From: Actinomycetota bacterium | Lineage (GTDB): Bacteria; Actinomycetota; Actinomycetes; Propionibacteriales; Propionibacteriaceae | NCBI GenBank assembly: GCA_020161015.1 | Contig: JAIUOT010000014.1 | Coordinates: 124,001-188,000, forward strand | Reading direction: 5' to 3' | Length of the DNA stretch: 64,000 bases | In this document: in pieces, positions 51,846 to 62,729 of the stretch | How the letters are laid out: each line of letters starts with the position of its first letter | How positions within the stretch are numbered: the stretch's first letter is position 1 | Made by a program: the position numbers and the translations under genes | The notes under the pieces: model-generated | Database searches by the model: none | What the model was told of the DNA's origin: nothing | The model's input: only the letters and a program-made list of their open reading frames with translations

Positions 51846-52388
51846 ATGACCGACCTGACCGGCAAGAAGGTGGCGTTCGTGCTGAAGCGCGGCGTGGAGC
51901 AGCCGGAACTCACCGAGCCGTGGGCGACCCTCGCCAGCGCGGGCGCCGAGCCGGTGCTGGTCTCGGAGGAGCACGGCACGATCACCGCGTTGATCGGTGA
52001 CTGGGACCGCGGCGACGACTTCGACGTCGACCTCACCCTCGACGAGGCCGACCCCGCGGACTTCGACGCCCTGGTGCTGCCTGGCGGCACCCTGAACTCC
52101 GACAAGATCCGCACCAACCCGAAGGCGATCGCCTTCGTGAAGGCCTTCATGGACGCCGGCAAGCCGGTGGCGTCCATCTGCCACGGCCCGTGGATCCTGA
52201 TCGAGGCGGGCGTGGTGGCGGGACGCACGATCACGTCCACCACGCGGATCTCCACCGACCTGAAGAACGCCGGGGCCCACTGGGTCGACCAGGAGGTCGT
52301 CGTGGACGGCAACCTGCTGTCCAGCCGCAGCCCGCGCGACCTGCCGGCCTTCAACGCCGCGCTGGTCGAGGCCGTCGCCCGCGGCTGA
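51846..52388 (+). CDS. DJ-1/PfpI family (type 1 glutamine-amidotransferase-like) protein
   Basis: 180 residues. The nucleophile-elbow Cys lies in ASICHGPWILIEAG, and the partner Glu is expected near VEQPELTEPW at the N-terminus. It matches the PfpI/YhbO group, which includes proteins with protease, glyoxalase or deglycase activity under stress. Ribosome-binding site AGAAGGGGAG. It is divergent from glyA across a 216-nt gap in which I see no other gene. Confidence 0.88.
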   Translation: MTDLTGKKVAFVLKRGVEQPELTEPWATLASAGAEPVLVSEEHGTITALIGDWDRGDDFDVDLTLDEADPADFDALVLPGGTLNSDKIRTNPKAIAFVKAFMDAGKPVASICHGPWILIEAGVVAGRTITSTTRISTDLKNAGAHWVDQEVVVDGNLLSSRSPRDLPAFNAALVEAVARG

Positions 52389-52427
52389 CCGGGACGGGCC
52401 CGGCCCCCGCGGCCGGGCCGACCGCCC

Positions 52428-54353
52428 CTACCGGACGGTGAAGCTCGTCCTCGACGAGCCCTCGACCACGCCCGGGCCGGTCCAGCCGAACGACCGCGAG
52501 GTGGAGCCCTTCTTCAGCTTGTAGCGCAGGCTCGCGACCACGGCGTCGTCGGAGACGTACTCGTCCAGCAGGGCGACCAGATCGTCGAAGTCGGAGGCCT
52601 CGATCCCGCTGCCGTCCTCCTCGACGTCCCAGCTGGTGCACAGGGTGAAGCCGTCGGCGTCGGTCTCGCACACGTCCCCGGGCCGGTTGACCGCGGCCAC
52701 CGTGAACGACCCGCTCCGGCGCGCCTTCGACGACAGCGTGAACGTCACCGGGTCGCCGTGGGTGGTGCCGGTGGCGCGCCCGTTCGTCTTCACGGTGTAT
52801 GTGGGGCGAACCGTGTAGGTGCTGCCGTGCTTCAGCCTGGTGCCCGCCGGTGACCTCCAGGTGCCGGCTGCGTCGCGGAGCTGGATGCCGGACGGCGCGT
52901 AGGTGATCGCGTCGTCGTCGAGCAGCGTCAGGGTGACCTGGACGCCGGTGATGGCCACCTCCTCGAACGCGTTGTCGACGATCGCCCACGCGTCCTCCGC
53001 GGGCGGCGTGCCGATCTCGTCGAGGAACCACGAGGAGTCCGCCACCACCTGGGAGTTGGTGAAGCTCCCGCTGCTGCCGTCCGCGCGCCGGTAGGCGATG
53101 GTCCAGCTCAGCCGTCCGGTGCCGGCGCCGTACTGGTCGAGCTGCTCCATCGCCGCGGTGCCGACGAGGTAGGCGACGGCCGACGGCGTGAGCTCCTGGG
53201 AGGCCAGGTCGCCGCTGTAGGTGGCCAGCGGGGTGCCGGACGGGCCCTGCACGGCCACCTCGATGCCGAAGGCCTCGACGTCGCCGGTGGTACCGCGGAT
53301 CCCGACGAAGCGGTCCTGGGTGATCATGCCGAGCGGGGCGCCGAACTGGGAGACCTGCTTGTAGGAGCCCTCGGAGCCGGTGCTGTCGGGCACGATCAGG
53401 GCCGTCGAGGCGTTCGCCATCAGCATCGAGGTCCTGCCGGTGTAGTCCATCGGGTGGCCGAAGGCCCACACGGTGTCGCCGCAGACGGCGGTCACCGTCC
53501 CGACGGCACCGGCGAGCAGGTCGCCGCTGCTGTACAGCGCAGCCACCGTTCCGCCGGCGACCAGGTCCTCGGGCACGGCGGACGCCGAGACGGCCGGGGC
53601 GGGGAGGAACCCGCCGCTGCGCAGGAACGCCGCCGACCTCGCGGTGCGCGGCGTGCGGGCGAGGGTGCGATTGGCGAAGGCGTTCTGCCGGGCGCCGGCG
53701 GTCCCGGCGACCTTCACCGTCCGGATCGGCGAGAAGCTCGTGCCGGTCAGGCTCGCGCCGGCCGCGGCGGTGCCGGCGGCGGACACCTTCAGCCCGGTGC
53801 TCGTCGTCCTGATCGTGGACGCCGTGCCGACGGCCGTGGTGCCGATCGTCCGCATGTACTCGGCCGGGGTGACGCCGGCGATCGGGAGGTTGTCGGCGTT
53901 GAGGCTGTAGGAGACCGCCCCGATCAGCCGCCCGTCGCCGTCGTAGACCGGCGACCCGGACATGCCGGCCCAGATGCCGGCGGGCTTCAGCCCGTCCGTG
54001 CCGTCGATGACCGGGCTGCTCAGCCGGAAGAGCAGGAGGTCCTTGTCCTTGCCCAGTGCGTTGTCGATGAAGCCGACGTAGGTGCCGGTGAACGCGTCCG
54101 GGGTGGTGCCGTGGGTGACGGAGAGCCCGGTGACCGGCGTTCCCGCGGCGAAGGCCTCCACCTCGGCCACCGGGGCGTACGGCTGGCTGCCGTCGGCGCA
54201 GAAGGACGGGGACGCGGCCCTGGCCGGCGTCACGCCGGTCGCGCCGATCCCGACGGTGAGCGCGGCGGCGGCCGCGACCGCGAGGAGCCGGCGGGGTCCG
54301 CGCGACGGGGTGCCCGTCGACGGTGGGCGGGTGTCGAGGATTCTGCTGGTCAC
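52428..54353 (-). CDS. Secreted SpoIVB-like (peptidase S55 domain) protein
   Basis: 641 residues from GTG 54353, with GAAGGGA upstream. A signal peptide (RRLLAVAAAAALTVGIGATGVTPARA, cleavage near residue 46) is clear. The S55-type serine motif is GMSGSPVYDGDGRLIGAVSY (Ser132/Ser134), and a GHP motif (TVWAFGHPMDYTG) lies near residue 305. In Bacillus SpoIVB the GH motif precedes GMSGSP; here the order is reversed, as I recall for non-sporulation S55-domain proteins. The C-terminal third looks like beta-rich cell-surface domains. Substrate unknown. Confidence 0.75.
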   Translation of the reverse strand: MTSRILDTRPPSTGTPSRGPRRLLAVAAAAALTVGIGATGVTPARAASPSFCADGSQPYAPVAEVEAFAAGTPVTGLSVTHGTTPDAFTGTYVGFIDNALGKDKDLLLFRLSSPVIDGTDGLKPAGIWAGMSGSPVYDGDGRLIGAVSYSLNADNLPIAGVTPAEYMRTIGTTAVGTASTIRTTSTGLKVSAAGTAAAGASLTGTSFSPIRTVKVAGTAGARQNAFANRTLARTPRTARSAAFLRSGGFLPAPAVSASAVPEDLVAGGTVAALYSSGDLLAGAVGTVTAVCGDTVWAFGHPMDYTGRTSMLMANASTALIVPDSTGSEGSYKQVSQFGAPLGMITQDRFVGIRGTTGDVEAFGIEVAVQGPSGTPLATYSGDLASQELTPSAVAYLVGTAAMEQLDQYGAGTGRLSWTIAYRRADGSSGSFTNSQVVADSSWFLDEIGTPPAEDAWAIVDNAFEEVAITGVQVTLTLLDDDAITYAPSGIQLRDAAGTWRSPAGTRLKHGSTYTVRPTYTVKTNGRATGTTHGDPVTFTLSSKARRSGSFTVAAVNRPGDVCETDADGFTLCTSWDVEEDGSGIEASDFDDLVALLDEYVSDDAVVASLRYKLKKGSTSRSFGWTGPGVVEGSSRTSFTVR

Positions 54354-54499
54354 AACGGGTCCCTTCGCGGTCGCCGCGGGTGCGGCTCCCGGGCGACCAT
54401 GCCATGACCGCCGGGCGCGCCGGGGGGATCTCGCACACCTTCGTGCACCCGCGAGCAGTTTGTTATCCGCTCCTCAGGTGCCCCTCAGGGAGGCGGGCG

Positions 54500-55477
54500 T
54501 CACGCCCGGGAGCGGGACACCTCGTAGAGCGCGATCGCCGTCGCGACGGAGGCGTTGAGCGACTCCACCGCGGACTGGATCGGGATCGTCACCAGCACGT
54601 CGCAGTTCTCGCGCACCAGCCTCGCCAGGCCCTCGCCCTCGGAGCCGACGACCAGGAGCACGGGCCCGTCGATGCCGGGGAAGCCGGCGATGTCGGTCTC
54701 GGCCTCACCGGCCAGCCCGACCACCGTGAACCCGGCGTCGGCGTAGGCCTTGAGCGTGCGGTTCAGGTTCGTCACCCGCGCCACGGGGACGCGGGCCGCC
54801 GCGCCGGCGGACGTCTTCCACGCCGCGGCCGTCATCTGCGCCGAGCGCCGCTCGGGGATGATCACGCCGTGCGCGCCGAAGGCTGCGGCGCTGCGGATGA
54901 TCGCGCCCAGGTTGCGCGGGTCGGTGATCGAGTCGCAGGCCACCACGAGGCCACCCTCGGGGGCGTCCAGGGCGTCGGCGAGCACGTCCTCCGCGTCCGC
55001 GTACTCGAAGGCGGGCAGCTGGAGGGCGACGCCCTGGTGCACGCCGCCGCCGGTGAGCCGGTCGAGTTCCGGCCGGGTGGCCTGGAGCAGCGGGATGCCG
55101 TGCTCCGCGGCGAAGGCGAGGATGTCCCGCAGCCGGTCGTCGCGCTCGACCCCGTCGGCGACGTAGGCGCGGCGGATGGGCAGGCCGGCCTGGAGCGCCT
55201 CGAGCACCGGGTTGCGCCCGATCACCCAGTCGGCGCCGGCCGTCGCGGTCCCGCCGGCGGACGCCCGCGAGGACGCGCGTCCCTTGGGCTTGGCACCGGT
55301 GGTCTTGCCGGCCTCGTTGGGCCCGCGCTTGCGGTAGGCCTTGTGGTAGGGCCGGTCCTCGGCTCGCGGCGTGGGGCCTTTGCCCTCCAGGCCACGGCGG
55401 ACGCGGCCGCCCGAGCCGGCAGGGGTGGTCTTCCCCTTCTTGCGGACGGCGCCCTTGCGCTGGCTGTTCCCTGGCAT
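54500..55477 (-). CDS. rlmB: 23S rRNA (guanosine-2'-O-)-methyltransferase, TrmH/SpoU family
   Basis: 325 residues. The first 80 are basic and low-complexity (GNSQRKGAVRKKGKTTPAG start). The substrate-binding domain (WVIGRNPVLEALQAG) and SPOUT knot domain (DSITDPRNLGAIIRSAAAFG, VVGSEGEGLARL, PIQSAVESLNASVATAIALYE) follow. It likely methylates the 23S rRNA peptidyl-transferase region (Gm2251 equivalent). The gene follows cysS by 7 nt as an operon, the usual actinobacterial order. Confidence 0.9.
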   Translation of the reverse strand: MPGNSQRKGAVRKKGKTTPAGSGGRVRRGLEGKGPTPRAEDRPYHKAYRKRGPNEAGKTTGAKPKGRASSRASAGGTATAGADWVIGRNPVLEALQAGLPIRRAYVADGVERDDRLRDILAFAAEHGIPLLQATRPELDRLTGGGVHQGVALQLPAFEYADAEDVLADALDAPEGGLVVACDSITDPRNLGAIIRSAAAFGAHGVIIPERRSAQMTAAAWKTSAGAAARVPVARVTNLNRTLKAYADAGFTVVGLAGEAETDIAGFPGIDGPVLLVVGSEGEGLARLVRENCDVLVTIPIQSAVESLNASVATAIALYEVSRSRA

Positions 55478-55484
55478 GACGCTC

Positions 55485-56906
55485 CTATTTCTCCAGCGAC
55501 CAGCGGGGGCCGTTGGGGGTGTCCTCGACCTTCAGGCCGATCGTGGCCAGCTGGTCGCGGATCGCGTCCGCTGCCGGCCAGTCCTTGCGTGCGCGCGCCT
55601 GCTGGCGCTGCTCGAGCAGCGCCGCGACGAGACCGTCGACGACCGGCGTCAGGTCCCCGCCCGCCGCGGCCTCCTGAGCCCACTCGGGGGCGTCCGGGTC
55701 GAGTCCGAGCACGCCGAGCATCGCCTTCACCGCGGCGTGGGCGCGGACGGCGGCCGCGGTGTTGCCGGCCTCCAGGGCGACGTTGCCCTCCTTCACGGTG
55801 CCGAACAGCACGGCCATCGCCGCCGAGGTGCCGAGGTCGTCGTCCATGGCTGCGGCGAAGGCCGGGGGGATCGCCTCGGTGGAGGCGGCACCGTCCGGCA
55901 GCGGGGCGTTGGCCCGTGCCCGGTCGAGGAAGGAGTCGATGCGCGCGAGCTGGGCGGCCGCCTCGGCGAGCGACGCGTCGGACAGCTCGATCGCCGAGCG
56001 GTAGTGGGGGCCGGCCAGGTAGAGCCGCACGGCCCGGCCACCCCAGGCCCTGACGGCGGTCATCACGTCGGCGGTGTTGCCCAGCGACTTGCTCATCTTC
56101 TCGCCCGCCTGGGTCACCCAGGCGTTGTGCATCCAGTAGGTCGCGAACGGCCGTCCCGCTGCCCGGGACTGCGCCAGCTCGTTCTCGTGGTGCGGGAACC
56201 GCAGGTCCAGGCCGCCGCCGTGGATGTCGAAGGCGTCCCCGAGGTACTTGCCGGCCATCGCCGAGCACTCCAGGTGCCAGCCGGGGCGGCCGCGTCCCCA
56301 CGGTGTCTCCCAGGCGGCCGTCTCGGGGTCGCCGGCCTTGTGGCCCTTCCACAGCGCGAAGTCGCGCGGGTCGCGCTTCCCGCGGGGGTCCGCGTCCTCC
56401 GCGGGGGCCATCTCGTCGACCTTCATGCCGGACAGCGCGCCGTAGGCGGGCCACGACTTCACGTCGAAGTAGACGTCGCCGGAGGAGTCGTCGGCCACGT
56501 AGGCGTGCCCACGGTCGATGAGCACCCCGATGAGCTCGATCATCTCCGGCACGTGGCCGGTGGCGCGGGGCTCGTAGGTGGGCGGACGGACGCCGAGGGC
56601 GCGGAACGCCTCGTGGAAGGCGCCCTCGAACAGGTAGGCGTGCGCCCACCACGGGCGACCGGCCTCCGCCGACTTGATCAGGATCTTGTCGTCGATGTCG
56701 GTGACGTTGGTGACCATCGTCACGCGGTGCCCGGAGGCCTCGAGCCAGCGCCGCAGGACGTCGAAGTTGACCTCCTTGCGGATGTGGCCAAGGTGTGGGG
56801 CGGACTGCACGGTGGGCCCACAGCAGTAGATCGACACCACGCCGGGCTGCAACGGCTGGAAGTCGACCACTTTGCGCTGGGCGCTGTCGTACAGGCGGAA
56901 GCTCAC
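55485..56906 (-). CDS. cysS: Cysteinyl-tRNA synthetase
   Basis: 473 residues from GTG 56906. Class I signatures are present as PHLGHIR (HIGH-type, in [21 protein letters not shown]) and KMSKSLGN. Zinc ligands are expected at the Cys in [16 protein letters not shown] and [10 protein letters not shown]. The start follows a leaderless -10 box by 6 nt, which rejects an upstream in-frame ATG within the DUF4032 gene. It forms an operon with rlmB. Confidence 0.94.
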   Translation of the reverse strand: MSFRLYDSAQRKVVDFQPLQPGVVSIYCCGPTVQSAPHLGHIRKEVNFDVLRRWLEASGHRVTMVTNVTDIDDKILIKSAEAGRPWWAHAYLFEGAFHEAFRALGVRPPTYEPRATGHVPEMIELIGVLIDRGHAYVADDSSGDVYFDVKSWPAYGALSGMKVDEMAPAEDADPRGKRDPRDFALWKGHKAGDPETAAWETPWGRGRPGWHLECSAMAGKYLGDAFDIHGGGLDLRFPHHENELAQSRAAGRPFATYWMHNAWVTQAGEKMSKSLGNTADVMTAVRAWGGRAVRLYLAGPHYRSAIELSDASLAEAAAQLARIDSFLDRARANAPLPDGAASTEAIPPAFAAAMDDDLGTSAAMAVLFGTVKEGNVALEAGNTAAAVRAHAAVKAMLGVLGLDPDAPEWAQEAAAGGDLTPVVDGLVAALLEQRQQARARKDWPAADAIRDQLATIGLKVEDTPNGPRWSLEK

Positions 56907-56912
56907 CGCGGA

Positions 56913-56918
56913 AGTGTA
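56913..56918 (-). promoter_or_regulatory. -10 box (TACACT) for leaderless cysS-rlmB mRNA
   Basis: On the minus strand TACACT is followed by 6 nt and GTG 56906. It lies in the 34-nt gap after the DUF4032 gene. Confidence 0.5.
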
Positions 56919-56940
56919 CCGAGTGGGCGCAGCCGGACGG

Positions 56941-58332
56941 TCAGCGCTTGCGTGCGCGCAGCGCGTCGATGTCCAGGAAGCCGGGCGGGGAGGCGGGCTC
57001 GTCGTCCTCGGCGGTCTCCCAGGGGTCTTCCGGCATCGGGCCCTCGTCGTCCACGAAGCCCTGGGACGGGTCGTAGGGGTTGGCCAGCTGGCGCTCGTCC
57101 CCGCCGACCCGTGTCGCGTCGGTGAGGTCCTCGTCCGGCAGGGCACGCAGGACGTCGGCGATGTAGCCCCAGGTCGCCTCCAGCAGCGGCACCTCGCGGT
57201 TCTCCCGCTGCGAGGCGTACCAGCGGTAGTCGAGCACCTCGTGGTAGATCTGCGCGGCCTCGCGCTTGCCCCGCAGCTCCGGCGGCACGGCCGTGACCAC
57301 CGGCTGGAAGCACTCGGTCAGCCACTGGTGGGCGACCACCGGCTCGTCGACCGAGCCCTGGCTGGTGCGCACCCGGAACGTGTCCAGGTCGTTCAGGAGC
57401 CGGCGGGCCTGGTGCTCCTCGACGTCCAGGCCGGTCAGGCGCAGCAGGCGCCGGGTGTGGTGGCCGGCGTCCACGACCTTCGGCTGGATGCGGATGCTGG
57501 AGCCGTCCGGGGAGGTCTCGATCGACAGTTCCGCCACGTCGAAGCCGAGAGCGTTCAGCCGGCGCACGCGGTTCTCGATCCGGAAGACCTCCTGCTCGGA
57601 GAACTCCTCCGCCCCGGTGAGCTCCGCCCACAGCTCCCGGTAGCGGGTGATGATCGACTCCACCAGCTTCAGCGGGTCGAGCGACTCGTCCAGCATCCGG
57701 CCGGCCTCGAGATCGCTGAACTCCCCGTAGAGGTTGGTGATCGCGATGGTCAGGTCGTGCTCGCGCTGGCCGTCGGTGAGGGTCTCGTGCATCTCCGCGG
57801 TCTCCGCGTCGACCAGATAGGCGGCGAACTCGTTCGCGTCCCGCCGGAACAGGATGTTCGACAGCGAGACGTCGCCCCACAGGAAGCCGACCAGGTGCAG
57901 GCGGGCCAGCAGGACGACCATGGCGTCCAGGAGCCGGCCGACGGTCTCGGGGCGGACGCCCTGGGCGAACAGCGAGCGGTAGGGCAGCGAGAACTGGAGG
58001 TGCCGGGTGATCAGCACGGGGTCGAGCGGCTCGCCGTCGAGCCCGACGCGTCCGGTGACCACCGCGAGCGGCTCCACCGCGGGGGTGTCGGTGCGGTGCA
58101 GGTCGGTGAGCGTGCGGTACTCGTGGATGGCCAGGCTCTCGATGACCTCCTTGGCCGCGTACACCGAGTTGCCGACCTTGATGAACCGCACGACGTGGCG
58201 GGAGATGCCGCGCGGCAGGGCCACCAGGTAGTCGGTCGGCCACTCCGCGAGCGGCAGTTCCCACGGCAGCGGGATCAGCCGTGAGTCCGGGCGCGAGGAG
58301 AGGAACCGGGGCACCCGTCTTTTGTACACCAT
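56941..58332 (-). CDS. DUF4032 protein with lipopolysaccharide-kinase-like fold
   Basis: 463 residues. The N-terminal half is protein-kinase-like: [10 protein letters not shown] may hold the ATP-binding Lys, [18 protein letters not shown] resembles the catalytic loop with Asp and Asn, and [11 protein letters not shown] replaces DFG. The C-terminal region (residues about 230-380) corresponds to DUF4032. Its substrate is unknown. The gene is widely conserved in actinobacteria and lies upstream of cysS in the same direction. Confidence 0.78.
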   Translation of the reverse strand: MVYKRRVPRFLSSRPDSRLIPLPWELPLAEWPTDYLVALPRGISRHVVRFIKVGNSVYAAKEVIESLAIHEYRTLTDLHRTDTPAVEPLAVVTGRVGLDGEPLDPVLITRHLQFSLPYRSLFAQGVRPETVGRLLDAMVVLLARLHLVGFLWGDVSLSNILFRRDANEFAAYLVDAETAEMHETLTDGQREHDLTIAITNLYGEFSDLEAGRMLDESLDPLKLVESIITRYRELWAELTGAEEFSEQEVFRIENRVRRLNALGFDVAELSIETSPDGSSIRIQPKVVDAGHHTRRLLRLTGLDVEEHQARRLLNDLDTFRVRTSQGSVDEPVVAHQWLTECFQPVVTAVPPELRGKREAAQIYHEVLDYRWYASQRENREVPLLEATWGYIADVLRALPDEDLTDATRVGGDERQLANPYDPSQGFVDDEGPMPEDPWETAEDDEPASPPGFLDIDALRARKR

Positions 58333-58384
58333 GGCGGTGAATGCCCGGGGCGGGGTGGACGGTCACCGTCCCGGAACGGCGAAA

Positions 58385-58410
58385 GGCCGGCCGGGTCTCC
58401 CCGGCCGGCC
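58385..58410 (-). terminator. Terminator after the MsiK-type ATPase gene
   Basis: GGCCGGCCGGG (58385-58395) pairs with 58400-58410 across TCTC. On the minus strand it is followed by TTTC, as expected for the upstream ATPase gene. Confidence 0.8.
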
Positions 58411-58424
58411 TCCCGACGTGCTGA

Positions 58425-59522
<1,098 letters not shown>

Positions 59523-59691
59523 GCCAAATACACCTTTCCACGGGCAGGTACGTGCCCGACGATCCGTAGTGGAAGAAGCGCCGCGGGTGCGGCAGGGTCA
59601 TCTTCGCACGAAGTCGGTGGAAGCTGCCAGCGTCCCGAACCGGGCCCGGACGGCCGCGAACGTCGTCTCCGGACCGCCGGTGGTGCTCGGG

Positions 59692-59697
59692 TACGCT
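59692..59697 (+). promoter_or_regulatory. -10 box (TACGCT) for leaderless DedA-type mRNA
   Basis: TACGCT ends 6 nt before GTG 59704 and supports that start. Confidence 0.45.
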
Positions 59698-59703
59698 CGC
59701 GGG

Positions 59704-60441
59704 GTGAGCGATGCCCAGAGCGAGGACGCCCGGCCCGACCCCTCCGCCGGCCCGCAGGAGGGTGCCGCTCGCGAGTGGTGGGATGACCCGGCGCTGCCGT
59801 GGCGCCACCAGCCCACGCGGGCCGACATCGCGTGCTTCTCCTGGCTCGGCGTCGCCGCCGTGTACGGCCTGGTCATGTCGTTCCTGAGGCCCACGCTGCT
59901 GGCTTTCGGGCCGCACGTCCTCGCGTCCCTCGGCTCGTGGTCGGGCATGGTGCTGATCGGTGCCAGGGCTGCGGTCGGCGACCCGTGGTGGCCGCTGGTG
60001 TGGTTCATCGGCACGTTCGGCCTGATCAAGTTCGACTGGATCTACTGGTGGGCCGGGCGGCTGTGGGGACGCAACCTGATCGAGGTCTGGTCCGGCCGCT
60101 CCGAGCGGGCCCGCAGGATCAACGACCGCGCCGAGCGCTTCGCCCGGAAGTACGACGTGCTGGCGCTGGCGGTCTCGATGGTGCCCTTCGTGCCCGGCCG
60201 CGCCGTCATCGTCGCCGTCCTCGGCGAGGCGGGCACGAGCCTGACCAAGTTCCTCTCGGTCTCGCTGGTGTCCTCGGTCGTGGTCAACGGGGCGTGCCTC
60301 GCCGTCGGGTACTGGATCGGCGAGCCGGCCGTCGCCGTGATGGACGCCTACGGCAAGTACCTCACGTGGGTGTCGGTGGCGATCCTGGTCGCGATCATCG
60401 CCCAGCAGTGGTGGAAGCAGCGGACGCGCGCCGCGGCCTGA
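59704..60441 (+). CDS. DedA-family (SNARE-associated/VTT) membrane protein
   Basis: 245 residues from GTG 59704. An acidic cytosolic tail of about 40 residues precedes the VTT-domain core, including FDWIYWWAGRLWGRNLIE and the functionally important motif FVPGRAVIVAVLGEAG with its conserved Arg. About four to five membrane helices are seen. DedA proteins act in undecaprenyl-phosphate or phospholipid flipping and membrane homeostasis. It is divergent from msiK. Confidence 0.82.
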   Translation: MSDAQSEDARPDPSAGPQEGAAREWWDDPALPWRHQPTRADIACFSWLGVAAVYGLVMSFLRPTLLAFGPHVLASLGSWSGMVLIGARAAVGDPWWPLVWFIGTFGLIKFDWIYWWAGRLWGRNLIEVWSGRSERARRINDRAERFARKYDVLALAVSMVPFVPGRAVIVAVLGEAGTSLTKFLSVSLVSSVVVNGACLAVGYWIGEPAVAVMDAYGKYLTWVSVAILVAIIAQQWWKQRTRAAA

Positions 60442-60474
60442 GCGGGCGTCGCGGTCGCGCGGACCGGGCCTGCG

Positions 60475-60547
60475 AGCCTCCGACCGGATTCGAACCGGTG
60501 ACCGTCCGCTTACAAGGCGGGTGCTCTGCCAGCTGAGCTACGGAGGC
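60475..60547 (-). tRNA. tRNA-Thr (anticodon TGT)
   Basis: On the minus strand the cloverleaf folds fully. The acceptor GCCTCCG pairs with CGGAGGC, the D-arm is GCTC/GAGC, the T-arm is ACCGG/CCGGT with loop TTCGAAT, and the anticodon loop CTTGTAA has TGT at 60512-60514. One C-A mismatch closes the anticodon stem. CCA is not encoded. Confidence 0.93.
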
Positions 60548-60608
60548 CAGGGCCGGGCCCGGCGCACCATTGTGCCAGCACGGCGGGTCGCCGTGGCGGG
60601 GACGGTGC

Positions 60609-61136
60609 TCAGGTGCCGGGCGGGCCGAGCACCACGTCGGCGAGCTCCCACGGCCGGTCGGCCCGCCAGTGGTCGGCCTCCTGGGCCGCCCACTCGTCCC
60701 AGTGGGCGGCGAACACCGCGCCGTCGCGGGCGAGGGCGCGCTGCTTGCGGGTCTGCTCGTCCAGCTCCAGCCACACCGCCAGGCCGGCCAGCGGGCGGCT
60801 GGACGGGGTGAGGGCGCCGCAGCCCTCGACGACAAGGGCCACCCGGGGGTCCAGCGCCCGCCACGGGCCCGGTCGGTCGCCGGCCCAGTCCCAGGTGGTG
60901 AACCCCGTGCCGGTGATGAGGCCGGGGACGGCGGCCGCCGCAGAGGCCAGGCCGTGCCAGCCGGGGTACAGCTCGTCCAGGCCGACGACCTGGACCGGGC
61001 CGGGCCACGTGGCGGCGAGGTCCTGGGCCAGGGTGGTCTTGCCGGAGCCCGCGCCGCCGTCGATCAGCACCACCGGGCGCCGGCCGGAGGCCACCAGGCC
61101 CGCGACAGCGTCGTCCAGGAACGGCCGGTCGGGCAC
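60609..61136 (-). CDS. Uridine-kinase-like P-loop nucleoside-triphosphate-binding protein
   Basis: 175 residues. Walker A is LIDGGAGSGKTTLAQ near residue 25. DELYPGWHGLASAAA and the downstream WDWAGDRPGPWRAL and ALVVEGCGAL segments resemble the uridine kinase/phosphoribulokinase-like group common in actinobacteria. Substrate is not known. The GTG start lies one base after the manA stop, so the two are cotranscribed. Confidence 0.72.
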   Translation of the reverse strand: MPDRPFLDDAVAGLVASGRRPVVLIDGGAGSGKTTLAQDLAATWPGPVQVVGLDELYPGWHGLASAAAAVPGLITGTGFTTWDWAGDRPGPWRALDPRVALVVEGCGALTPSSRPLAGLAVWLELDEQTRKQRALARDGAVFAAHWDEWAAQEADHWRADRPWELADVVLGPPGT

Positions 61137-61137
61137 C

Positions 61138-62319
61138 TCAGCGCACGCCGGAGGCGGCGAGGAAGGCGACCGCGTCCCCGCTCAGCGTGGCCTGCTCGTC
61201 CGCGGCGAGGAAGCACGACCCGCCCCGGCCGAGGGGCAGCGTCTCGTCGCGCCCGGCGAGTTCAGCGGTGCCGGAGACCACGAGGAGGATCCGGGCGGAG
61301 CCGACGCCGGGAACCGTGACGGTCGCGGTGCCGGGGGCGATCCGCCACACGTCGAACTCCGGGCACGGGGCCGGGTAGCGGTCGACGCCGGGGGCCACCG
61401 GCTCGGGCCGGGTGACCACGGGGTCGGACGGGGAGAACTCCACCACCTTGACCAGCTCCGTCACGTCCACGTGCTTGGTGGTCAGGCCGCCGCGCACGAC
61501 GTTGTCGGAGTTGGCCATCACCTCGATGCCGGTGCCGCGCAGGTGGGCGTGCATGTGGCCGGCCGGGACGAACAGCGCCTCGCCCGGCTGGAGGGTCACC
61601 CGGTTCATCAGCAGGGCGGCGAGGATGCCGGGGTCGGTCGGGAACACCTCGTCCAGCTCGAGGACGGTCCTTGCGAACTCGCCGAGCTCCCCCTCGTCGT
61701 CCTTGTGCGCCATGGCCGCGGCGCACACCAGCTCGGACAGCTGGGCGCGCTCGCCGTCCAGGCTCAGCACGTCGAGGAACACCTCGGCCAGCGCCGCCGG
61801 CCCCTTGCGCTCGGTCAGGGGGCCGATCACGGACGCGAGTTCTCCGGCCACCCCCAGCCCGGCGAACAGGGACGCGGTGCGACGGGGGTCGCGGAAGCCG
61901 GAGAGGGTGTGGAACTCCTCCAGGGCGATCAGGATCTCCGGCTTGGGCCAGTCGTCCTTGTAGGTGCGCTCGGGGGCGTCGGGGGCGATGCCGGCCTCGT
62001 TCTCGCGGGCGTAGCCCTCCTGTGCCTGCTCCCGGGACGGGTGCACCTGGAGGGAGAGGGCGTGCCGGGCCGAGAGCACCTTCAACAGGTACGGCAGCTG
62101 GTCGCCGAAACTGGTACGGCTGCGGTCCCCGATGAGGGTGGGCCGCTCGCGCAGCAGCGCGTCGAGGGTGGTCCCGTCGAGCCGGGACGGCGCCACGTGG
62201 TGCGCTCCCAGCCAGTACTCGGCGAACGGGCGGCCGTCGGCCGGGACCCCCAGAAGGTTCGGGATCGCGTCGGTGGTTCCCCACGCGTAATGCTGGACAG
62301 TGCCGTGCAGCGACTGCAT
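61138..62319 (-). CDS. manA: Mannose-6-phosphate isomerase, class I
   Basis: 393 residues. The zinc-site pattern includes SLQVHPSREQAQEGY, DWPKPEILIALEEF and FVPAGHMHAHLRGTGIEVMANSDNVVRGGLT. It interconverts mannose 6-phosphate and fructose 6-phosphate, supplying GDP-mannose for glycoconjugates or feeding mannose into glycolysis. It heads a two-gene operon with the P-loop kinase. Confidence 0.93.
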   Translation of the reverse strand: MQSLHGTVQHYAWGTTDAIPNLLGVPADGRPFAEYWLGAHHVAPSRLDGTTLDALLRERPTLIGDRSRTSFGDQLPYLLKVLSARHALSLQVHPSREQAQEGYARENEAGIAPDAPERTYKDDWPKPEILIALEEFHTLSGFRDPRRTASLFAGLGVAGELASVIGPLTERKGPAALAEVFLDVLSLDGERAQLSELVCAAAMAHKDDEGELGEFARTVLELDEVFPTDPGILAALLMNRVTLQPGEALFVPAGHMHAHLRGTGIEVMANSDNVVRGGLTTKHVDVTELVKVVEFSPSDPVVTRPEPVAPGVDRYPAPCPEFDVWRIAPGTATVTVPGVGSARILLVVSGTAELAGRDETLPLGRGGSCFLAADEQATLSGDAVAFLAASGVR

Positions 62320-62428
62320 CGAGCATCCTCACTATTGGACTGCAACTGGTGCCCGCGGGCCGCGATCCAGTCTATGCGCCCCTGCCGCGGACCCGGACGA
62401 ACGAATGACACCGGTGTGGTTCGCGCGC

Positions 62429-62434
62429 TAACCT
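62429..62434 (+). promoter_or_regulatory. -10 box (TAACCT) for leaderless DUF3263 mRNA
   Basis: TAACCT ends 6 nt before ATG 62441. Confidence 0.45.
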
Positions 62435-62440
62435 TGGGCC

Positions 62441-62725
62441 ATGCCCAACCCCATGGTCATCGCCGGATCCACCGTGTCGGAGCAGCAGGCAGCCCTGCTG
62501 GACTTCGAGAAGCAGTGGTGGGCGCTGCCGGGGTCCAAGGAGTCGGAGATCCGCGAGCGGTTCGACATCTCGCCCACCCGGTACTACCAGCTGCTCAATG
62601 CGCTGATCGACACCGAGGAGGCCCTGGCCCACGACCCGCTGCTGGTCAAGCGCCTGCGCCGGCTCCGCGCCACCCGCCAGAAGGAGCGCACCGCGCGCCG
62701 CCTCGGCGTGAACCTGAAGGTCTAG
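62441..62725 (+). CDS. DUF3263 family small protein
   Basis: 94 residues. The core LLDFEKQWWALPGSKESEIRERFDISPTRYYQLLNALID is the DUF3263 signature, an actinobacterial helix-turn-helix-like protein thought to bind DNA. The C-terminus is basic (RLRRLRATRQKERTARR). It has its own leaderless promoter, divergent from manA. Biological role unknown. Confidence 0.85.
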   Translation: MPNPMVIAGSTVSEQQAALLDFEKQWWALPGSKESEIRERFDISPTRYYQLLNALIDTEEALAHDPLLVKRLRRLRATRQKERTARRLGVNLKV

Positions 62726-62729
62726 CGCC

